Assembly: GCF_001544535.1 (NCBI RefSeq)
Contig: NZ_FCON02000061.1
Span: 1-47,010, forward strand
Length of the DNA stretch: 47,010 bases
Direction of reading: 5' to 3'
Source of the DNA: Caballeronia choica
GTDB taxonomy: Bacteria; Pseudomonadota; Gammaproteobacteria; Burkholderiales; Burkholderiaceae
Under the pieces are notes generated by a model. It had not been told where the DNA came from. It was given only the letters and a program-made list of their open reading frames with translations, and did no database searches. Shown here piece by piece: positions 32,743 to 41,603 of this stretch. Both the position numbers and the translations under genes were made by a program. Every line of letters begins with the position of its first letter. The first letter of the stretch is position 1.

Positions 32743-33852
32743 ATGAAAGCCATCCTGTGTGTTTGCGCCGTTGTGCTCGCGACGCTGTCGCCGGCCTCTT
32801 TCGCTGATTCCACCACGTACCCGCCGTTGCCGGCGCTCAACGTCGATATCACGCAGACCTCCGTCTCCGGGCTCTCGTCGGGCGGCTTCATGGCGGTGCA
32901 GCTTGCGGTCGCGTACTCGTCGATCATCAAGGGCGTGGGCGTCGTCGCCGCCGGTCCCTACTATTGCGCGCAGAACAACGTGGTGATCGCGACGACCCGG
33001 TGCTCGTGCACGATCCAGCCCGCGAGCGCATGCGCCGTCACGCCCACGAGTACCGAGGTGCCGAAGCTCGTCGCGTTCACGAAGGCGTCGTCCGCGAGTC
33101 ATGTCATCGACGATGCCGCGAATATCGCTGCGCAACGCGTCGTCACGGTCTCGGGCGGGGACGATGCCACCGTGCCGCCGGCGGTGGTCGCGCAACTGCA
33201 GGACTATTACGCCGCGCTCGGCGTGCCGGCACAAAACATGTTGAAGGTCGGAATCCCCAATGCAGGGCACACGATGCCGACCTTGAATTACGGCGTTGCA
33301 TGCAGCGAATCGGAGACGCCGTACATCGGCAAGTGTCAGGTCGATGGCGCGAAGGCGATGCTCGGCTGGATCTACGGCCCCGGTCCGCTGGCGCCACCCA
33401 CCGCCACGACGCCGAAGGGGCGCTACATCCGCTTCGACCAGACCCGCTATCTGCCCGCCGACCGGCCTTCCACTTTCACCTGGACCACCGGCATGGACAC
33501 GACCGGCTGGCTCTACGTGCCGGCTGCGTGCAATACCGGCGCGCCTTGCCGGCTGCACATCGTGTTGCATGGCTGCGAGCAGGGGCAGGACTACTTGCCG
33601 CTGAAGTCGCCGCCGGGTGGCGGGCTTTTCTATGGCACGACGTTCGTGCGTCACGCAGGCTATGAGCCCTGGGCGGACAACAACCGGATCGTCGTGCTGT
33701 TTCCGCAGGCGGTGTCGATTCCCGGGCTCAATCCGAATGGATGCTGGGACTGGTGGGGTTATACCGGCGCGCATTTTGCCGATCAGCAAGGCGTTCAGAT
33801 GCGCGCGATCCGCAACATGATCGACCGGCTGGCTTCGAAGCAGGGCGGGTGA
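32743..33852 (+). CDS. Secreted PHB-depolymerase-like serine esterase
   Basis: 369-aa exported alpha/beta hydrolase of the poly(3-hydroxybutyrate) depolymerase/feruloyl-esterase group. Signal peptide MKAILCVCAVVLATLSPASFA. The nucleophile is Ser45 in GLSSG, close to the N-terminus as in this subfamily. Other candidates are Asp in SGGDDATVPP and His in NAGHTMPT. The C-terminal part (LHIVLHGCEQGQDYL, NNRIVVLFPQAV, GCWDWWGY) is the PHB depolymerase signature region. Several Cys pairs suggest disulphides. ATG 32743 is chosen for the signal peptide; its ribosome site is weak. Extracellular polyester or a phenolic ester may be the substrate. The glucoamylase gene follows 37 nt downstream. Confidence 0.8.
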   Translation: MKAILCVCAVVLATLSPASFADSTTYPPLPALNVDITQTSVSGLSSGGFMAVQLAVAYSSIIKGVGVVAAGPYYCAQNNVVIATTRCSCTIQPASACAVTPTSTEVPKLVAFTKASSASHVIDDAANIAAQRVVTVSGGDDATVPPAVVAQLQDYYAALGVPAQNMLKVGIPNAGHTMPTLNYGVACSESETPYIGKCQVDGAKAMLGWIYGPGPLAPPTATTPKGRYIRFDQTRYLPADRPSTFTWTTGMDTTGWLYVPAACNTGAPCRLHIVLHGCEQGQDYLPLKSPPGGGLFYGTTFVRHAGYEPWADNNRIVVLFPQAVSIPGLNPNGCWDWWGYTGAHFADQQGVQMRAIRNMIDRLASKQGG

Positions 33853-33853
33853 T

Positions 33854-33868
33854 CGCTGGCGCTTGGGG
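33854..33868 (-). repeat. Copy of the dispersed 15-mer (CGCTGGCGCTTGGGG on the plus strand)
   Basis: Exact copy of the block seen at both window ends. It begins 1 nt after the TGA of the esterase gene, the same placement as the copy at 16949-16963 has relative to the aldolase stop. Confidence 0.85.
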
Positions 33869-33889
33869 TGTCAACGGCACCAAACGGAA

Positions 33890-36544
33890 ATGCACGCCAT
33901 CAGACTCGACACCCTGCTTCGCTGGGCCATCGCGGCTAGCGCCGCATTGCTGCTCGGCGCCGCTCACGCGACGACTTCCGGCGAGGCATTCGGAACGCCC
34001 GGTGCTGCGCCCGTGCATGGACCCGCGCAAAAGTCCTTTCTCGGGACGGCGCTGACCCCGGCTTCGCAGGTGTACTTCACGGGCTATCGCGGCATCGTGT
34101 CCGAGGTGTATTACCCGGTGCTCGACACGACTGAAACCGTCGACCTGCAGTTTCTGGTCGGCGATGCAGCGGGCACTTACGTCGACGAGGAAAAACTCCA
34201 GCCTTATACGGCTGCGCAGACCGATTCGCGCACGATGAGCTGGCAAGTGAAGACGGGCAATGCCGCTCACAACTGGCAGATCGTCAAGACGATCTACACC
34301 GATCCCACGCGCAATTCGCTGATCGAGCGCGTCACGTTCATGGCGCTGAACGGTACGCGTCCAAGCGACTACAACCTTTATCTTCTGTTCAAGCCGCACC
34401 TCGACAACGCCGGTTCGGGCAACACCGCGACGACTTCCACCGCCGCCAACGGACGGGTGATGCTGGTCGGCAATCACAACGCGCGCTATTCGGCGCTCGC
34501 GGCTTCGCTGCCATGGAAGGTTCAGGGCGGCACGACGATGGTGTCGAACGGCTTCGTCGCGCAGAGCGATGGCTGGACGGACCTGCTCGGCGGGACGTCG
34601 CCGGACAGGAAGATGGACTGGACCTACACGTCGGCGACCAACGGCAACATCGCCCAGATGGGCTGGCTCGACCTCGGCCACGGCAACGGCAACGGCAACG
34701 GCAACCCGAGCAGCATCTCGTTCAACGTGGTGCTCTCGTTCGACAGCGTGTCCGCGACGAGCGCGATGCAAACCGCGACCAGCACGCTCGGCGACAACCT
34801 CGACAGCCTGCGCGCGCACTATGACAACGCGTGGCACGGCTACGCCTCGGGTCTTTCGACGCAGGGCAACACCGCGGACGACGAGTACTACCTCGCCGCG
34901 ATGACGCTCAAGACGATGCAGGACAAGAGCAACGGCGCGATGATCGCGGGCATCGGCACGCCGTGGGGCGAGACGCAGGGCGACGGCAACCTCGGCGGCT
35001 ATCACCTCGTGTGGTCGCGCGACCTGTTCAAGTTCGCGAACGCGCTGATCACGGCCGGCGATACCGCGACGCCGGCCACGGTCGTCCATTACCTCTTCGA
35101 TACGCAGCAGCAGAAGACCGCCTGCGGCGCCGCCGAATACGATGCCGACGGTTGCGCGCAAGGGTTCAGCCGCGCGGGGCGCTTTCCGCAGAATTCGTGG
35201 GTGAGCGGCTGGCCCTACTGGCAAGGCACGCAGATGGACGAGCAGGCGATGCCGATCCTGCTGGCGTGGCGGCTCGGCCCGAGCGTGTACAACCCGCTGT
35301 GGCCGCAGATCCGTCTCACCGCCGACTACATTCTCGCCACGGGGCCGTGGACCTATCAGGATCGATGGGAGGAGGGCGCGGGATATTCGCCATCGACGAT
35401 TGCCGCTGAAGTCGCGGGCCTCGTGGCCGCCGCGCGCATCGCCGAAGACAACGGCGACACCGCGCGGGCAGGCCGCTACCTCGCCGCCGCCGACTACTGG
35501 CAGCAGAACGTCACGCGATGGACCTACACCAACACCGGCTTCTACGGCAACGGTCACTACTACGTGCGGATCAATCCGGCCAGCAAGCGTCAATCGGGCA
35601 ACGGCCCGCAAGTCTATGAGCCGGTCAGTTACCCCGACTCCGGGCAAACCTTCCTCGTGAAGAACGGCGGCGGCACGCGGGATGAACGCGCCGTGGTCGA
35701 TGGCGGATTCCTCGAGCTGGTGCGCATGGGCGTGAAGCGCGCGAGCGATCCGACCATCACCGGGACGCTCGCCGCCTACGACGCCGTGCTCGCGACGACC
35801 ATCAAGGGCTCAGACCAGGCATGGTTCCGCTACAACTTCGATGGCTACGGCGAACACAACGATGGCAGCGACTTCGACGGCACCGGCGTCGGCCGCGACT
35901 GGCCCATCTTCACGGCCGAGCGCGGCATGTACAGCATCGCGAGCACCGGCATCGGCGCGAGCGGCAGCGCGTACCTTGCCGCGATCAAAACCTACGCGAC
36001 CCCGGAGGGTTTCATCCCCGAGCAGATCTGGACGCAGACGAAGACCCTGCCCGGCAACTGGCAAGTCGTGACGCCGCCCGGATACATGGCGGGCGTGCCG
36101 ACCAGATCGATGGCGCCGCTCAACTGGGCGATGGGCGAATACATCAGCCTGCTCGCGTCGATCCAGGCGGGCAGGGTGGTCGATATACCTTCGGTCGTGT
36201 GTGCGCGCTACAGCAACTGCGTGATCGCGCCGTCGAGCGGGGAGGTGGGCGCCACGATCGGCGTCGACGCCGCGACGCAGCCGGGGCAGTACATGTACAT
36301 CACGGGCAGTGTCGCCGCGCTCGGCAACTGGAATACGGATCTCGGGTTGCCGGTGGACCCGGCCACCTATCCGGTATGGCGCAACGCCGTGAATTTGCCG
36401 GCGGGCGGCAGCGTCGAGTACAAGTACTACCGCAAGAACGCGGACGGCAGCGTCACGTGGGAGAACCTTCCCGGCGGCGGCAATCGCACGCTGAACCTGC
36501 CGGCCTCGGGAGGCGTGGCCTTGAACGACACGGTCGGTTGGTAA
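33890..36544 (+). CDS. Secreted GH15 glucoamylase/glucodextranase-like enzyme with CBM20
   Basis: 884-aa exoglucanase releasing glucose from the non-reducing end of alpha-glucans. Signal peptide (LLRWAIAASAALLLGAAHA), N-terminal beta-sandwich domain typical of bacterial GH15 (about 30-290), catalytic (alpha/alpha)6 barrel (about 300-770) and a C-terminal CBM20 starch-binding domain (about 785-884, with GSVAALGNWNTDLGLP and VEYKYYRKNADGSVTWE). Likely general acid Glu494 or Glu495 in RWEEGAGYSPST and general base Glu711 in GFIPEQIW. A short Gly/Asn repeat (GHGNGNGNGNP) interrupts the N-domain. ATG 33890 lacks a good ribosome site; it may be translated with the esterase gene 37 nt upstream. Confidence 0.85.
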   Translation: MHAIRLDTLLRWAIAASAALLLGAAHATTSGEAFGTPGAAPVHGPAQKSFLGTALTPASQVYFTGYRGIVSEVYYPVLDTTETVDLQFLVGDAAGTYVDEEKLQPYTAAQTDSRTMSWQVKTGNAAHNWQIVKTIYTDPTRNSLIERVTFMALNGTRPSDYNLYLLFKPHLDNAGSGNTATTSTAANGRVMLVGNHNARYSALAASLPWKVQGGTTMVSNGFVAQSDGWTDLLGGTSPDRKMDWTYTSATNGNIAQMGWLDLGHGNGNGNGNPSSISFNVVLSFDSVSATSAMQTATSTLGDNLDSLRAHYDNAWHGYASGLSTQGNTADDEYYLAAMTLKTMQDKSNGAMIAGIGTPWGETQGDGNLGGYHLVWSRDLFKFANALITAGDTATPATVVHYLFDTQQQKTACGAAEYDADGCAQGFSRAGRFPQNSWVSGWPYWQGTQMDEQAMPILLAWRLGPSVYNPLWPQIRLTADYILATGPWTYQDRWEEGAGYSPSTIAAEVAGLVAAARIAEDNGDTARAGRYLAAADYWQQNVTRWTYTNTGFYGNGHYYVRINPASKRQSGNGPQVYEPVSYPDSGQTFLVKNGGGTRDERAVVDGGFLELVRMGVKRASDPTITGTLAAYDAVLATTIKGSDQAWFRYNFDGYGEHNDGSDFDGTGVGRDWPIFTAERGMYSIASTGIGASGSAYLAAIKTYATPEGFIPEQIWTQTKTLPGNWQVVTPPGYMAGVPTRSMAPLNWAMGEYISLLASIQAGRVVDIPSVVCARYSNCVIAPSSGEVGATIGVDAATQPGQYMYITGSVAALGNWNTDLGLPVDPATYPVWRNAVNLPAGGSVEYKYYRKNADGSVTWENLPGGGNRTLNLPASGGVALNDTVGW

Positions 36545-36620
36545 CAGTGGGTCAGGGAAAGGCGGTGGTACGAAGATTGCGCAGGGTTGTTGTCATCACA
36601 ATTGCCGGCAGGAGACGCTG

Positions 36621-36914
36621 ATGACAACCCCCTCGGATGCAACAGCAAGCCCGGAAGAAGACAAGGAAGCGCCGCCGGCCGACGTGTCGGTGCCTGTCGG
36701 CGATGCGATTCCGACGCCCGTCGAACCGGGCCTCGACCAGCCGCTCCCGGAAAAGAACGACGCGTCGGCGGGCGCCACGCCAGCGGCGGGCGATCGGGAT
36801 GATGCCGAACCGGACACCGCACCGGGTAACGATATCTCGAAGCCGGTCGGCGATGCGATTCCCACGCCGGTGGAACCGGGCACGGACCAGCCGCTGCCGG
36901 ACAAGAGCGAATAA
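36621..36914 (+). CDS. Small acidic, proline-rich protein with an internal 25-residue duplication
   Basis: 97-aa protein, no signal peptide or membrane segment, predicted disordered and strongly acidic. Residues 23-47 and 73-97 are near-identical copies sharing PVGDAIPTPVEPG and DQPLP. The intervening part is Ala/Asp/Glu-rich. AGGAGA lies 5 nt before ATG 36621, and codon use with GC-rich third positions supports a real gene. I do not recognise a function. It follows the glucoamylase gene by 76 nt, and a strong hairpin (36951-36990) lies after it. Confidence 0.65.
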   Translation: MTTPSDATASPEEDKEAPPADVSVPVGDAIPTPVEPGLDQPLPEKNDASAGATPAAGDRDDAEPDTAPGNDISKPVGDAIPTPVEPGTDQPLPDKSE

Positions 36915-36950
36915 GCCGCCTTCGATTCCGGGTGTTGTGTTTGCAGCGGT

Positions 36951-36990
36951 TGATGCGCTCAGGCTTCTCCAAGCAAGTCTGAGCGCATCA
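36951..36990. terminator. 12-bp perfect hairpin after the acidic small protein gene
   Basis: TGATGCGCTCAG (36951-36962) pairs with CTGAGCGCATCA (36979-36990); inside it GCTT (36963-36966) pairs with AAGC (36971-36974), and outside it CGG/CCG adds three pairs with a bulge. No T-run. The left arm matches the TTTGATGCRCTCAGGCTTC block of the window-end repeat, so the hairpin derives from that repeat. Confidence 0.65.
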
Positions 36991-37008
36991 CCGGTTTGAA
37001 CAGCACAA

Positions 37009-37023
37009 CCCCAAGCGCCAGCG
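37009..37023 (+). repeat. Copy of the dispersed 15-mer CCCCAAGCGCCAGCG
   Basis: Exact copy. With the TGATGCGCTCAG hairpin just to its left, it forms a shortened version of the window-end repeat in the same block order, lacking the TTTCTTTGC part. Confidence 0.85.
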
Positions 37024-37144
37024 GCAATCCCGCGCCCATGCGCTCAACCACTGACGCTACACTCCTACCCAACGCTTCCAAAGCGCTCGGGACCGCGTGG
37101 GTCCGATATCGATCAATGCCCTTCAGCCTGGCGGAGAGCCGTAC

Positions 37145-38698
37145 ATGATCCACCTTCGACGTCTCATCGCGCTCATGCTCGCGTTGCTTCTAAACGCATG
37201 CGCGAGCCTGCCGCCGCAAACCGGCCGCACCGAGACGCACGCCGTGCAGGACACCGCCGGCACGCGGCTCGGCATCGCCTTTGCGCCCGGTGAAGCGGCG
37301 CATCCGGGCAGCAACGCGTTCCACCTGCTGCCCAACGCGATGGATGCGCTCGTCGCGCGCATCATCCTGACCGAAGCCGCCGACCGCACGCTCGACATGC
37401 AGTACTACATCTGGCACGACGACGCCACCGGACGCACGCTCGCCGCCGCGGTGCTGCGCGCGGCGGATCGCGGCGTGCGGGTGCGCCTGCTGCTCGACGA
37501 CCTCGGCACGAACGCGGACGATGAGGTGCTGCTCGCGCTCGCGTCGCATCCGAACGTGCAGGTACGGCTCTTCAATCCGGTCGCGAGCCGCCGCTTCAAG
37601 ACGCTCGGCTCGGCCTTCGAATTCTTCCGCGTCAACCGGCGCATGCACAACAAGTCGCTGATCGCCGACAACCAGGGCGCCATCCTCGGCGGCCGCAATA
37701 TCGGCGACGAATACTTCGGCGCGTCGACGACGGTCGCGTTCGGCGATCTCGACGTGCTCGTGCACGGGCCGGTGGTGCGCGAGGTGTCGAACGCCTTCGA
37801 TCAATACTGGAACTCGCAGGCTGCCTATCCGATCGAGAGCCTCACGGGCCGTCACGCCGACCCCGATGCGCTCGCGGGCTACCGGGCCAGGCTCGACGCG
37901 TACCTCGCCTCCGAGCGGACCACGCCGTACTTCACGCAGGCGCGCGAGCGCCTGACCGACGTGCTCCAGACCCGCGGCGCCCAGTTCTCCTGGGGCAAGG
38001 CGACGCTGCTCTACGACGATCCATCGAAGATCACGCGTGCGCCGACCGATGCAAAAGGGCATCTCATGTCGCAGTTCAAGGCGCTGGATCTTCAGCCCGA
38101 ACGCGAGATGCTGGTCGTCTCGCCGTATTTCGTGCCGCAGCGGGCCGGCGTCGACTGGCTGAGCGCGATGACGAAGCGCGGCGTGCGCGTGACGGTGCTG
38201 ACCAACTCGCTCGCGGCCACCGACGTATCCGCCGTGCACGCGGGCTATCAGCGCTACCGGAAGGATCTGCTGGAAGCCGGCGTGCGGCTCTACGAACTGA
38301 AGCCCGTCGCCACCGCCGAAGCGGCGGGGAAGAAGTCGACGTTCGGTTCGTCGAAGGCATCGCTGCACGCGAAGACCTACGTGTTCGATCGCACGGGCAT
38401 CTTCATCGGCTCGATGAATCTCGACCCGCGTTCGGTCGAGCTCAACACGGAGATCGGCGTCTATTGCGAGAGCGGGGCGGCGGCGAGCGAGGTGGTCGAC
38501 GGCATCAATGCCAATCTCGACCGCGTCGCGTGGCGGCTCGAACTGCGCGCCGATGCGAACGGCGGTAGTCACATCGTGTGGATCGATACCGCGGCGAACG
38601 GCACGGTGACCGAACTCGACCAGGAGCCTGACGTCTCGGCGCTGCGGCGCACCGGCATCTGGTTCCTCGGGCTCCTGCCGATCGAATCGCAGTTGTGA
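37145..38698 (+). CDS. Phospholipase D-family lipoprotein, cardiolipin synthase ClsC-like
   Basis: 517-aa membrane-anchored PLD-superfamily protein. Signal peptide with lipobox LLNAC (lipidated Cys19), then two HKD catalytic motifs: His168 (HNKSLIADNQGAILGG) and His408 (HAKTYVFDRTGIFIGS). Together these form one active site. Architecture and size resemble E. coli ClsC (YmdC), which makes cardiolipin from phosphatidylglycerol and phosphatidylethanolamine; hydrolytic or transphosphatidylation activity on other lipids is possible. ATG 37145 has GGAGAG upstream. It is convergent with a small minus-strand gene; only 11 nt separate the stops. Confidence 0.85.
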   Translation: MIHLRRLIALMLALLLNACASLPPQTGRTETHAVQDTAGTRLGIAFAPGEAAHPGSNAFHLLPNAMDALVARIILTEAADRTLDMQYYIWHDDATGRTLAAAVLRAADRGVRVRLLLDDLGTNADDEVLLALASHPNVQVRLFNPVASRRFKTLGSAFEFFRVNRRMHNKSLIADNQGAILGGRNIGDEYFGASTTVAFGDLDVLVHGPVVREVSNAFDQYWNSQAAYPIESLTGRHADPDALAGYRARLDAYLASERTTPYFTQARERLTDVLQTRGAQFSWGKATLLYDDPSKITRAPTDAKGHLMSQFKALDLQPEREMLVVSPYFVPQRAGVDWLSAMTKRGVRVTVLTNSLAATDVSAVHAGYQRYRKDLLEAGVRLYELKPVATAEAAGKKSTFGSSKASLHAKTYVFDRTGIFIGSMNLDPRSVELNTEIGVYCESGAAASEVVDGINANLDRVAWRLELRADANGGSHIVWIDTAANGTVTELDQEPDVSALRRTGIWFLGLLPIESQL

Positions 38699-38709
38699 TG
38701 CGCCTCGCG

Positions 38710-39069
38710 CTATGCCGCCATGCGCGGCACGGCCAGTGCCACGCCGGCCACGCTGTTGATCGACGAATAGATCGCCTCGACCACCGCGTTGATCACCTTC
38801 TCCAGTTCCACGATGAGGGTTTGCACGATCGTCTCGGCGAACCCTTGCACCATCTGCCCGAGACCGTCCAGATAGAACGATTGCTCCGCGGGCGTGAAGA
38901 CGTTGGCTTCGATCATCCCGGCGACGAGCGAGGCCTGGTGAACGAGCGACTGGAACTGGCTGCGCGCGAAGTCGGTGAAGCTCGCGAGGTCCTTGCTGGT
39001 GGATGTCTTGACCGCGTTCGAAATGCTGTCCTTGAAGACATCCGCGACGTTGGTGAGATCGAGTGCCAT
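38710..39069 (-). CDS. Hypothetical amphipathic helical protein
   Basis: 119-aa protein that I do not recognise. It is entirely helical in pattern, starting MALDLTNVADVFKDSISNAV, with a C-terminal hydrophobic heptad-like stretch (LIVELEKVINAVVEAIYSSINSV in part) that could associate with membranes or granules. Length and composition recall phasin-like proteins, but no family motif is seen. AAGGAG lies 6 nt before ATG 39069. It follows the lipoprotein gene by 25 nt, so the two form an operon. Confidence 0.65.
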   Translation of the reverse strand: MALDLTNVADVFKDSISNAVKTSTSKDLASFTDFARSQFQSLVHQASLVAGMIEANVFTPAEQSFYLDGLGQMVQGFAETIVQTLIVELEKVINAVVEAIYSSINSVAGVALAVPRMAA

Positions 39070-39094
39070 GACGACTCCTTGTTTGACGCGACGA

Positions 39095-39742
39095 TTACCG
39101 TTGCAGGAAGTTCTCGTAGAAGAGCGCTTCCGCAACGAAGTGCGTGACGTATCCCTTGTTGGCGGCCACCTCGGCGCCGTTCAGTCCATGCGCGCAGTCC
39201 GTGTCGCGCAAGAGCGCTATCGCGCGGGAGATCTGCGTGAGGGCGAGGGCGCTCGCCGGAGGTTGTGATTGTTGCTGGCCGCTGCCGGGTAGCGGGCCGA
39301 ACGACGGCAAGACCGGCATGCGCGGCACGTGACGGGCGTCGGCGCATTCGTTGGCGGCCATCGTCAGCGCATCATCGGACATCGACGTCGGCAGCGGGTT
39401 GATCGCGAGCTTCTGCTTGATCGCTTGCTCGGCCTTGTCGCGCAGGGCGCTGTCGGCGACGGGCCGGTTCTGCGACTGCAACGCGAGCGCGTCCGCCCGG
39501 CCGATGATCTGGTTGTAGCGGTCCACCCGTTGCCCGAAGGTTGTCTTCGCCACGCCCATGCTGGTGGACGCGTACATCTCCATGATGTCGTTACTTACCC
39601 CGCGAATGCCGTCGATGAGCGACTGATCGTAGGGCGGCGCGAGTTGCACGGTGCAGGCGCTCGCGAACAGCATCGTGGCGCAGAGCAGCGCGACGAACCA
39701 TGCGGAGCGTCGATGGCAGGGCCGGTTCCGGTTTCTTGTCAT
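39095..39742 (-). CDS. Putative lipoprotein of unknown function
   Basis: 215-aa envelope protein. The signal sequence is positively charged (RNRNRPCHRRSAW) then hydrophobic (FVALLCATMLFASAC), ending in a lipobox-like ASAC. Mature part is largely helical with QRVDRYNQIIGRADALALQSQ, then a Pro/Gln linker (GSGQQQSQPPAS) and a C-terminal helix. No catalytic motif recognised. ATG 39742 follows CGGAG. A perfect palindrome CGAAACGTTTCG (39762-39773) lies 20 bp upstream of its start. First gene of a two-gene operon with the 119-aa protein. Confidence 0.68.
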   Translation of the reverse strand: MTRNRNRPCHRRSAWFVALLCATMLFASACTVQLAPPYDQSLIDGIRGVSNDIMEMYASTSMGVAKTTFGQRVDRYNQIIGRADALALQSQNRPVADSALRDKAEQAIKQKLAINPLPTSMSDDALTMAANECADARHVPRMPVLPSFGPLPGSGQQQSQPPASALALTQISRAIALLRDTDCAHGLNGAEVAANKGYVTHFVAEALFYENFLQR

Positions 39743-39761
39743 GGGGACTCCGCTCGTTGAA

Positions 39762-39773
39762 CGAAACGTTTCG
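39762..39773. promoter_or_regulatory. Perfect 12-bp palindrome CGAAACGTTTCG
   Basis: The GAAACGTTTC core is typical of LacI/RbsR-family operators (family knowledge). It lies just upstream of the lipoprotein gene. The rest of the spacer (39774-40242) before the MFS gene shows no gene and no clear promoter. Confidence 0.45.
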
Positions 39774-40242
39774 GCGGCCGCACTTCGATCGCAGGTGCGG
39801 GCTCGACCTGTTGCGAGGTGGATTCGCAAGGGTATCGATCGGGTGATTCAGCGCCGGGGGTTGCCGCAGTTTTCAGTCGGGAACCGGGGAGGGCGGCAGA
39901 CGCTCGTGGCGCGCGTGGGTTGCGCGGCTGCGTGGATGTTCTGTAAACTGCTCGCCGCCCGCCTGTAAATATAGGATCGCGAACTTAGTGCGGCAAGGTC
40001 GTTCGTTAGCCGTGTTCCGCCAGTTGTGGTGTTGGCTCCGCGCCGCTCGCCTGCCCTTCCCGTGCCTTACAGTGGCTTACAAAAAACCCACGCACAACAT
40101 CTTCCCAGTGCGACTACACCAAACCGAGCCACCCGAAACAGCAGCCCCCGGCGAATCGCTCATCCAGGATTAAGATGGCGGTTGCAAACCGGCGCCGAAC
40201 CAACAAACATCAACGGCGCCTTCATACGAATCTGGAGATGAC

Positions 40243-41562
40243 ATGGCACAAGATCCCCGAACGCCTGCGGCCGGCGCCGTCGCGTCGACCACATCGAAGC
40301 TCGGCGCGGTACTGCGCGTGACGAGCGGCAACTTTCTCGAGCAGTTCGACTTTTTCCTCTTCGGCTTCTATGCCACCTTCATCTCCAAGACGTTCTTCCC
40401 GGCCGGGAGTGACTTCGCTTCGCTGATGCTGACCTTCGCCGTGTTCGGCGCCGGCTTTCTGATGCGCCCGCTCGGCGCGATCGTGCTCGGCGCATACATC
40501 GACAAGGTCGGGCGGCGCCTCGGCCTGATCGTCACGCTGTCGATCATGGCGAGCGGCACGATCCTGATCGCCTGCGTGCCGGGCTATGCCTCCATCGGCC
40601 TCTTCGCGCCGTTGCTCGTGCTGATCGGGCGCCTGTTGCAAGGCTTTTCGGCCGGGGCGGAACTCGGCGGCGTGTCGGTCTACCTGGCCGAAATGGCGAC
40701 GCCCGGCCGCAAAGGCTTCTATACCGCGTGGCAGTCGGCGAGCCAGCAGGTGGCGATCGTCGTCGCGGCGGCGCTCGGCTTCGCGCTCAACGTCATGCTG
40801 ACCCAGGAACAGACCGGCGCATGGGGCTGGCGCATTCCGTTCTTCATCGGCTGCGCGATCGTGCCGTTCCTCTACGTCCTGCGCCGCTCGCTGCAGGAAA
40901 CCGTCGAATTCCAGGCGCGCCGTCATCATCCGAGCACGTCCGAAGTGTTCCAGTCGATGCTCGCCAACTGGAAGACCGTGCTCGCCGGCATGATGATGGT
41001 CGCGATGACCACGACCACCTTCTACCTGATCACGGTCTATACGCCCACCTTCGGCAAGACGGTGCTGCACTTGAGCACGTCGGACAGCCTTATCGTCACG
41101 CTGTTCGTCGGCGTGTCGAACTTCATCTGGCTGCCGATCGGCGGGGCGCTGTCGGATCGCATCGGACGCAAGCCGCTCTTGCTCGTCATCTCGGGACTCG
41201 CGATCGTGACGTCCTATCCGGCGCTGGAATGGCTCGCGCACGCGCCGAGCTTCCTGCGCATGCTCGCGGTGCTGCTGTACTTCTCGTTCTTCTTTGGCTT
41301 CTACAACGGCGCGATGGTCGCGGCGCTGACCGAGGTGATGCCGGTGAACGTTCGCGTCGCGGGATTTTCGCTTGCGTACAGTCTCGCGACGGCGGTGTTC
41401 GGCGGCTTCACGCCGGCGGTATCGACGTACCTGATCCAGGCCACTGGCGACAAGGCAGCGCCCGCGTACTGGCTGATCTTCGCGGCGCTGTGCGGGTTCG
41501 TGGCGACGCTCACGCTGTACCGGCGGGGCGGCGCGGCGGAGTTGCAGGCGGGCCTTGGGTGA
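40243..41562 (+). CDS. MFS citrate/tricarboxylate:H+ symporter (MHS family)
   Basis: 439-aa inner-membrane transporter with 12 predicted helices, of the metabolite:H+ symporter subgroup (CitA/TcuC/KgtP-like). Typical segments: [20 protein letters not shown] in helix 1, [21 protein letters not shown] in the helix 2-3 loop, [21 protein letters not shown] in helix 4 and [16 protein letters not shown] in helix 8-9. Substrate is probably citrate or a related carboxylate; the sequence cannot decide. GGAG lies 6 nt before ATG 40243. It is monocistronic, ended by a strong terminator. Confidence 0.82.
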   Translation: MAQDPRTPAAGAVASTTSKLGAVLRVTSGNFLEQFDFFLFGFYATFISKTFFPAGSDFASLMLTFAVFGAGFLMRPLGAIVLGAYIDKVGRRLGLIVTLSIMASGTILIACVPGYASIGLFAPLLVLIGRLLQGFSAGAELGGVSVYLAEMATPGRKGFYTAWQSASQQVAIVVAAALGFALNVMLTQEQTGAWGWRIPFFIGCAIVPFLYVLRRSLQETVEFQARRHHPSTSEVFQSMLANWKTVLAGMMMVAMTTTTFYLITVYTPTFGKTVLHLSTSDSLIVTLFVGVSNFIWLPIGGALSDRIGRKPLLLVISGLAIVTSYPALEWLAHAPSFLRMLAVLLYFSFFFGFYNGAMVAALTEVMPVNVRVAGFSLAYSLATAVFGGFTPAVSTYLIQATGDKAAPAYWLIFAALCGFVATLTLYRRGGAAELQAGLG

Positions 41563-41570
41563 AACGCGCC

Positions 41571-41598
41571 GAGGGCGGAGCGCTGGCGCTTCGCCCTC
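41571..41598. terminator. Intrinsic bidirectional terminator between MFS and Usp genes
   Basis: GAGGGCG (41571-41577) pairs with CGCCCTC (41592-41598). The inner bases GAGCGC/GCGCTT pair too, making a 12- to 13-bp stem with a tiny loop, followed by TTT. It lies 8 bp after the MFS stop and 6 bp before the Usp stop. Confidence 0.75.
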
Positions 41599-41603
41599 TT
41601 TGA

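Noticed and set aside
13981-33852. Phasin and PHB-depolymerase-like esterase as one PHB-turnover system
   Set aside because: They are 19 kb apart and the esterase has a signal peptide, so it would not act on the cytoplasmic granules the phasin coats.
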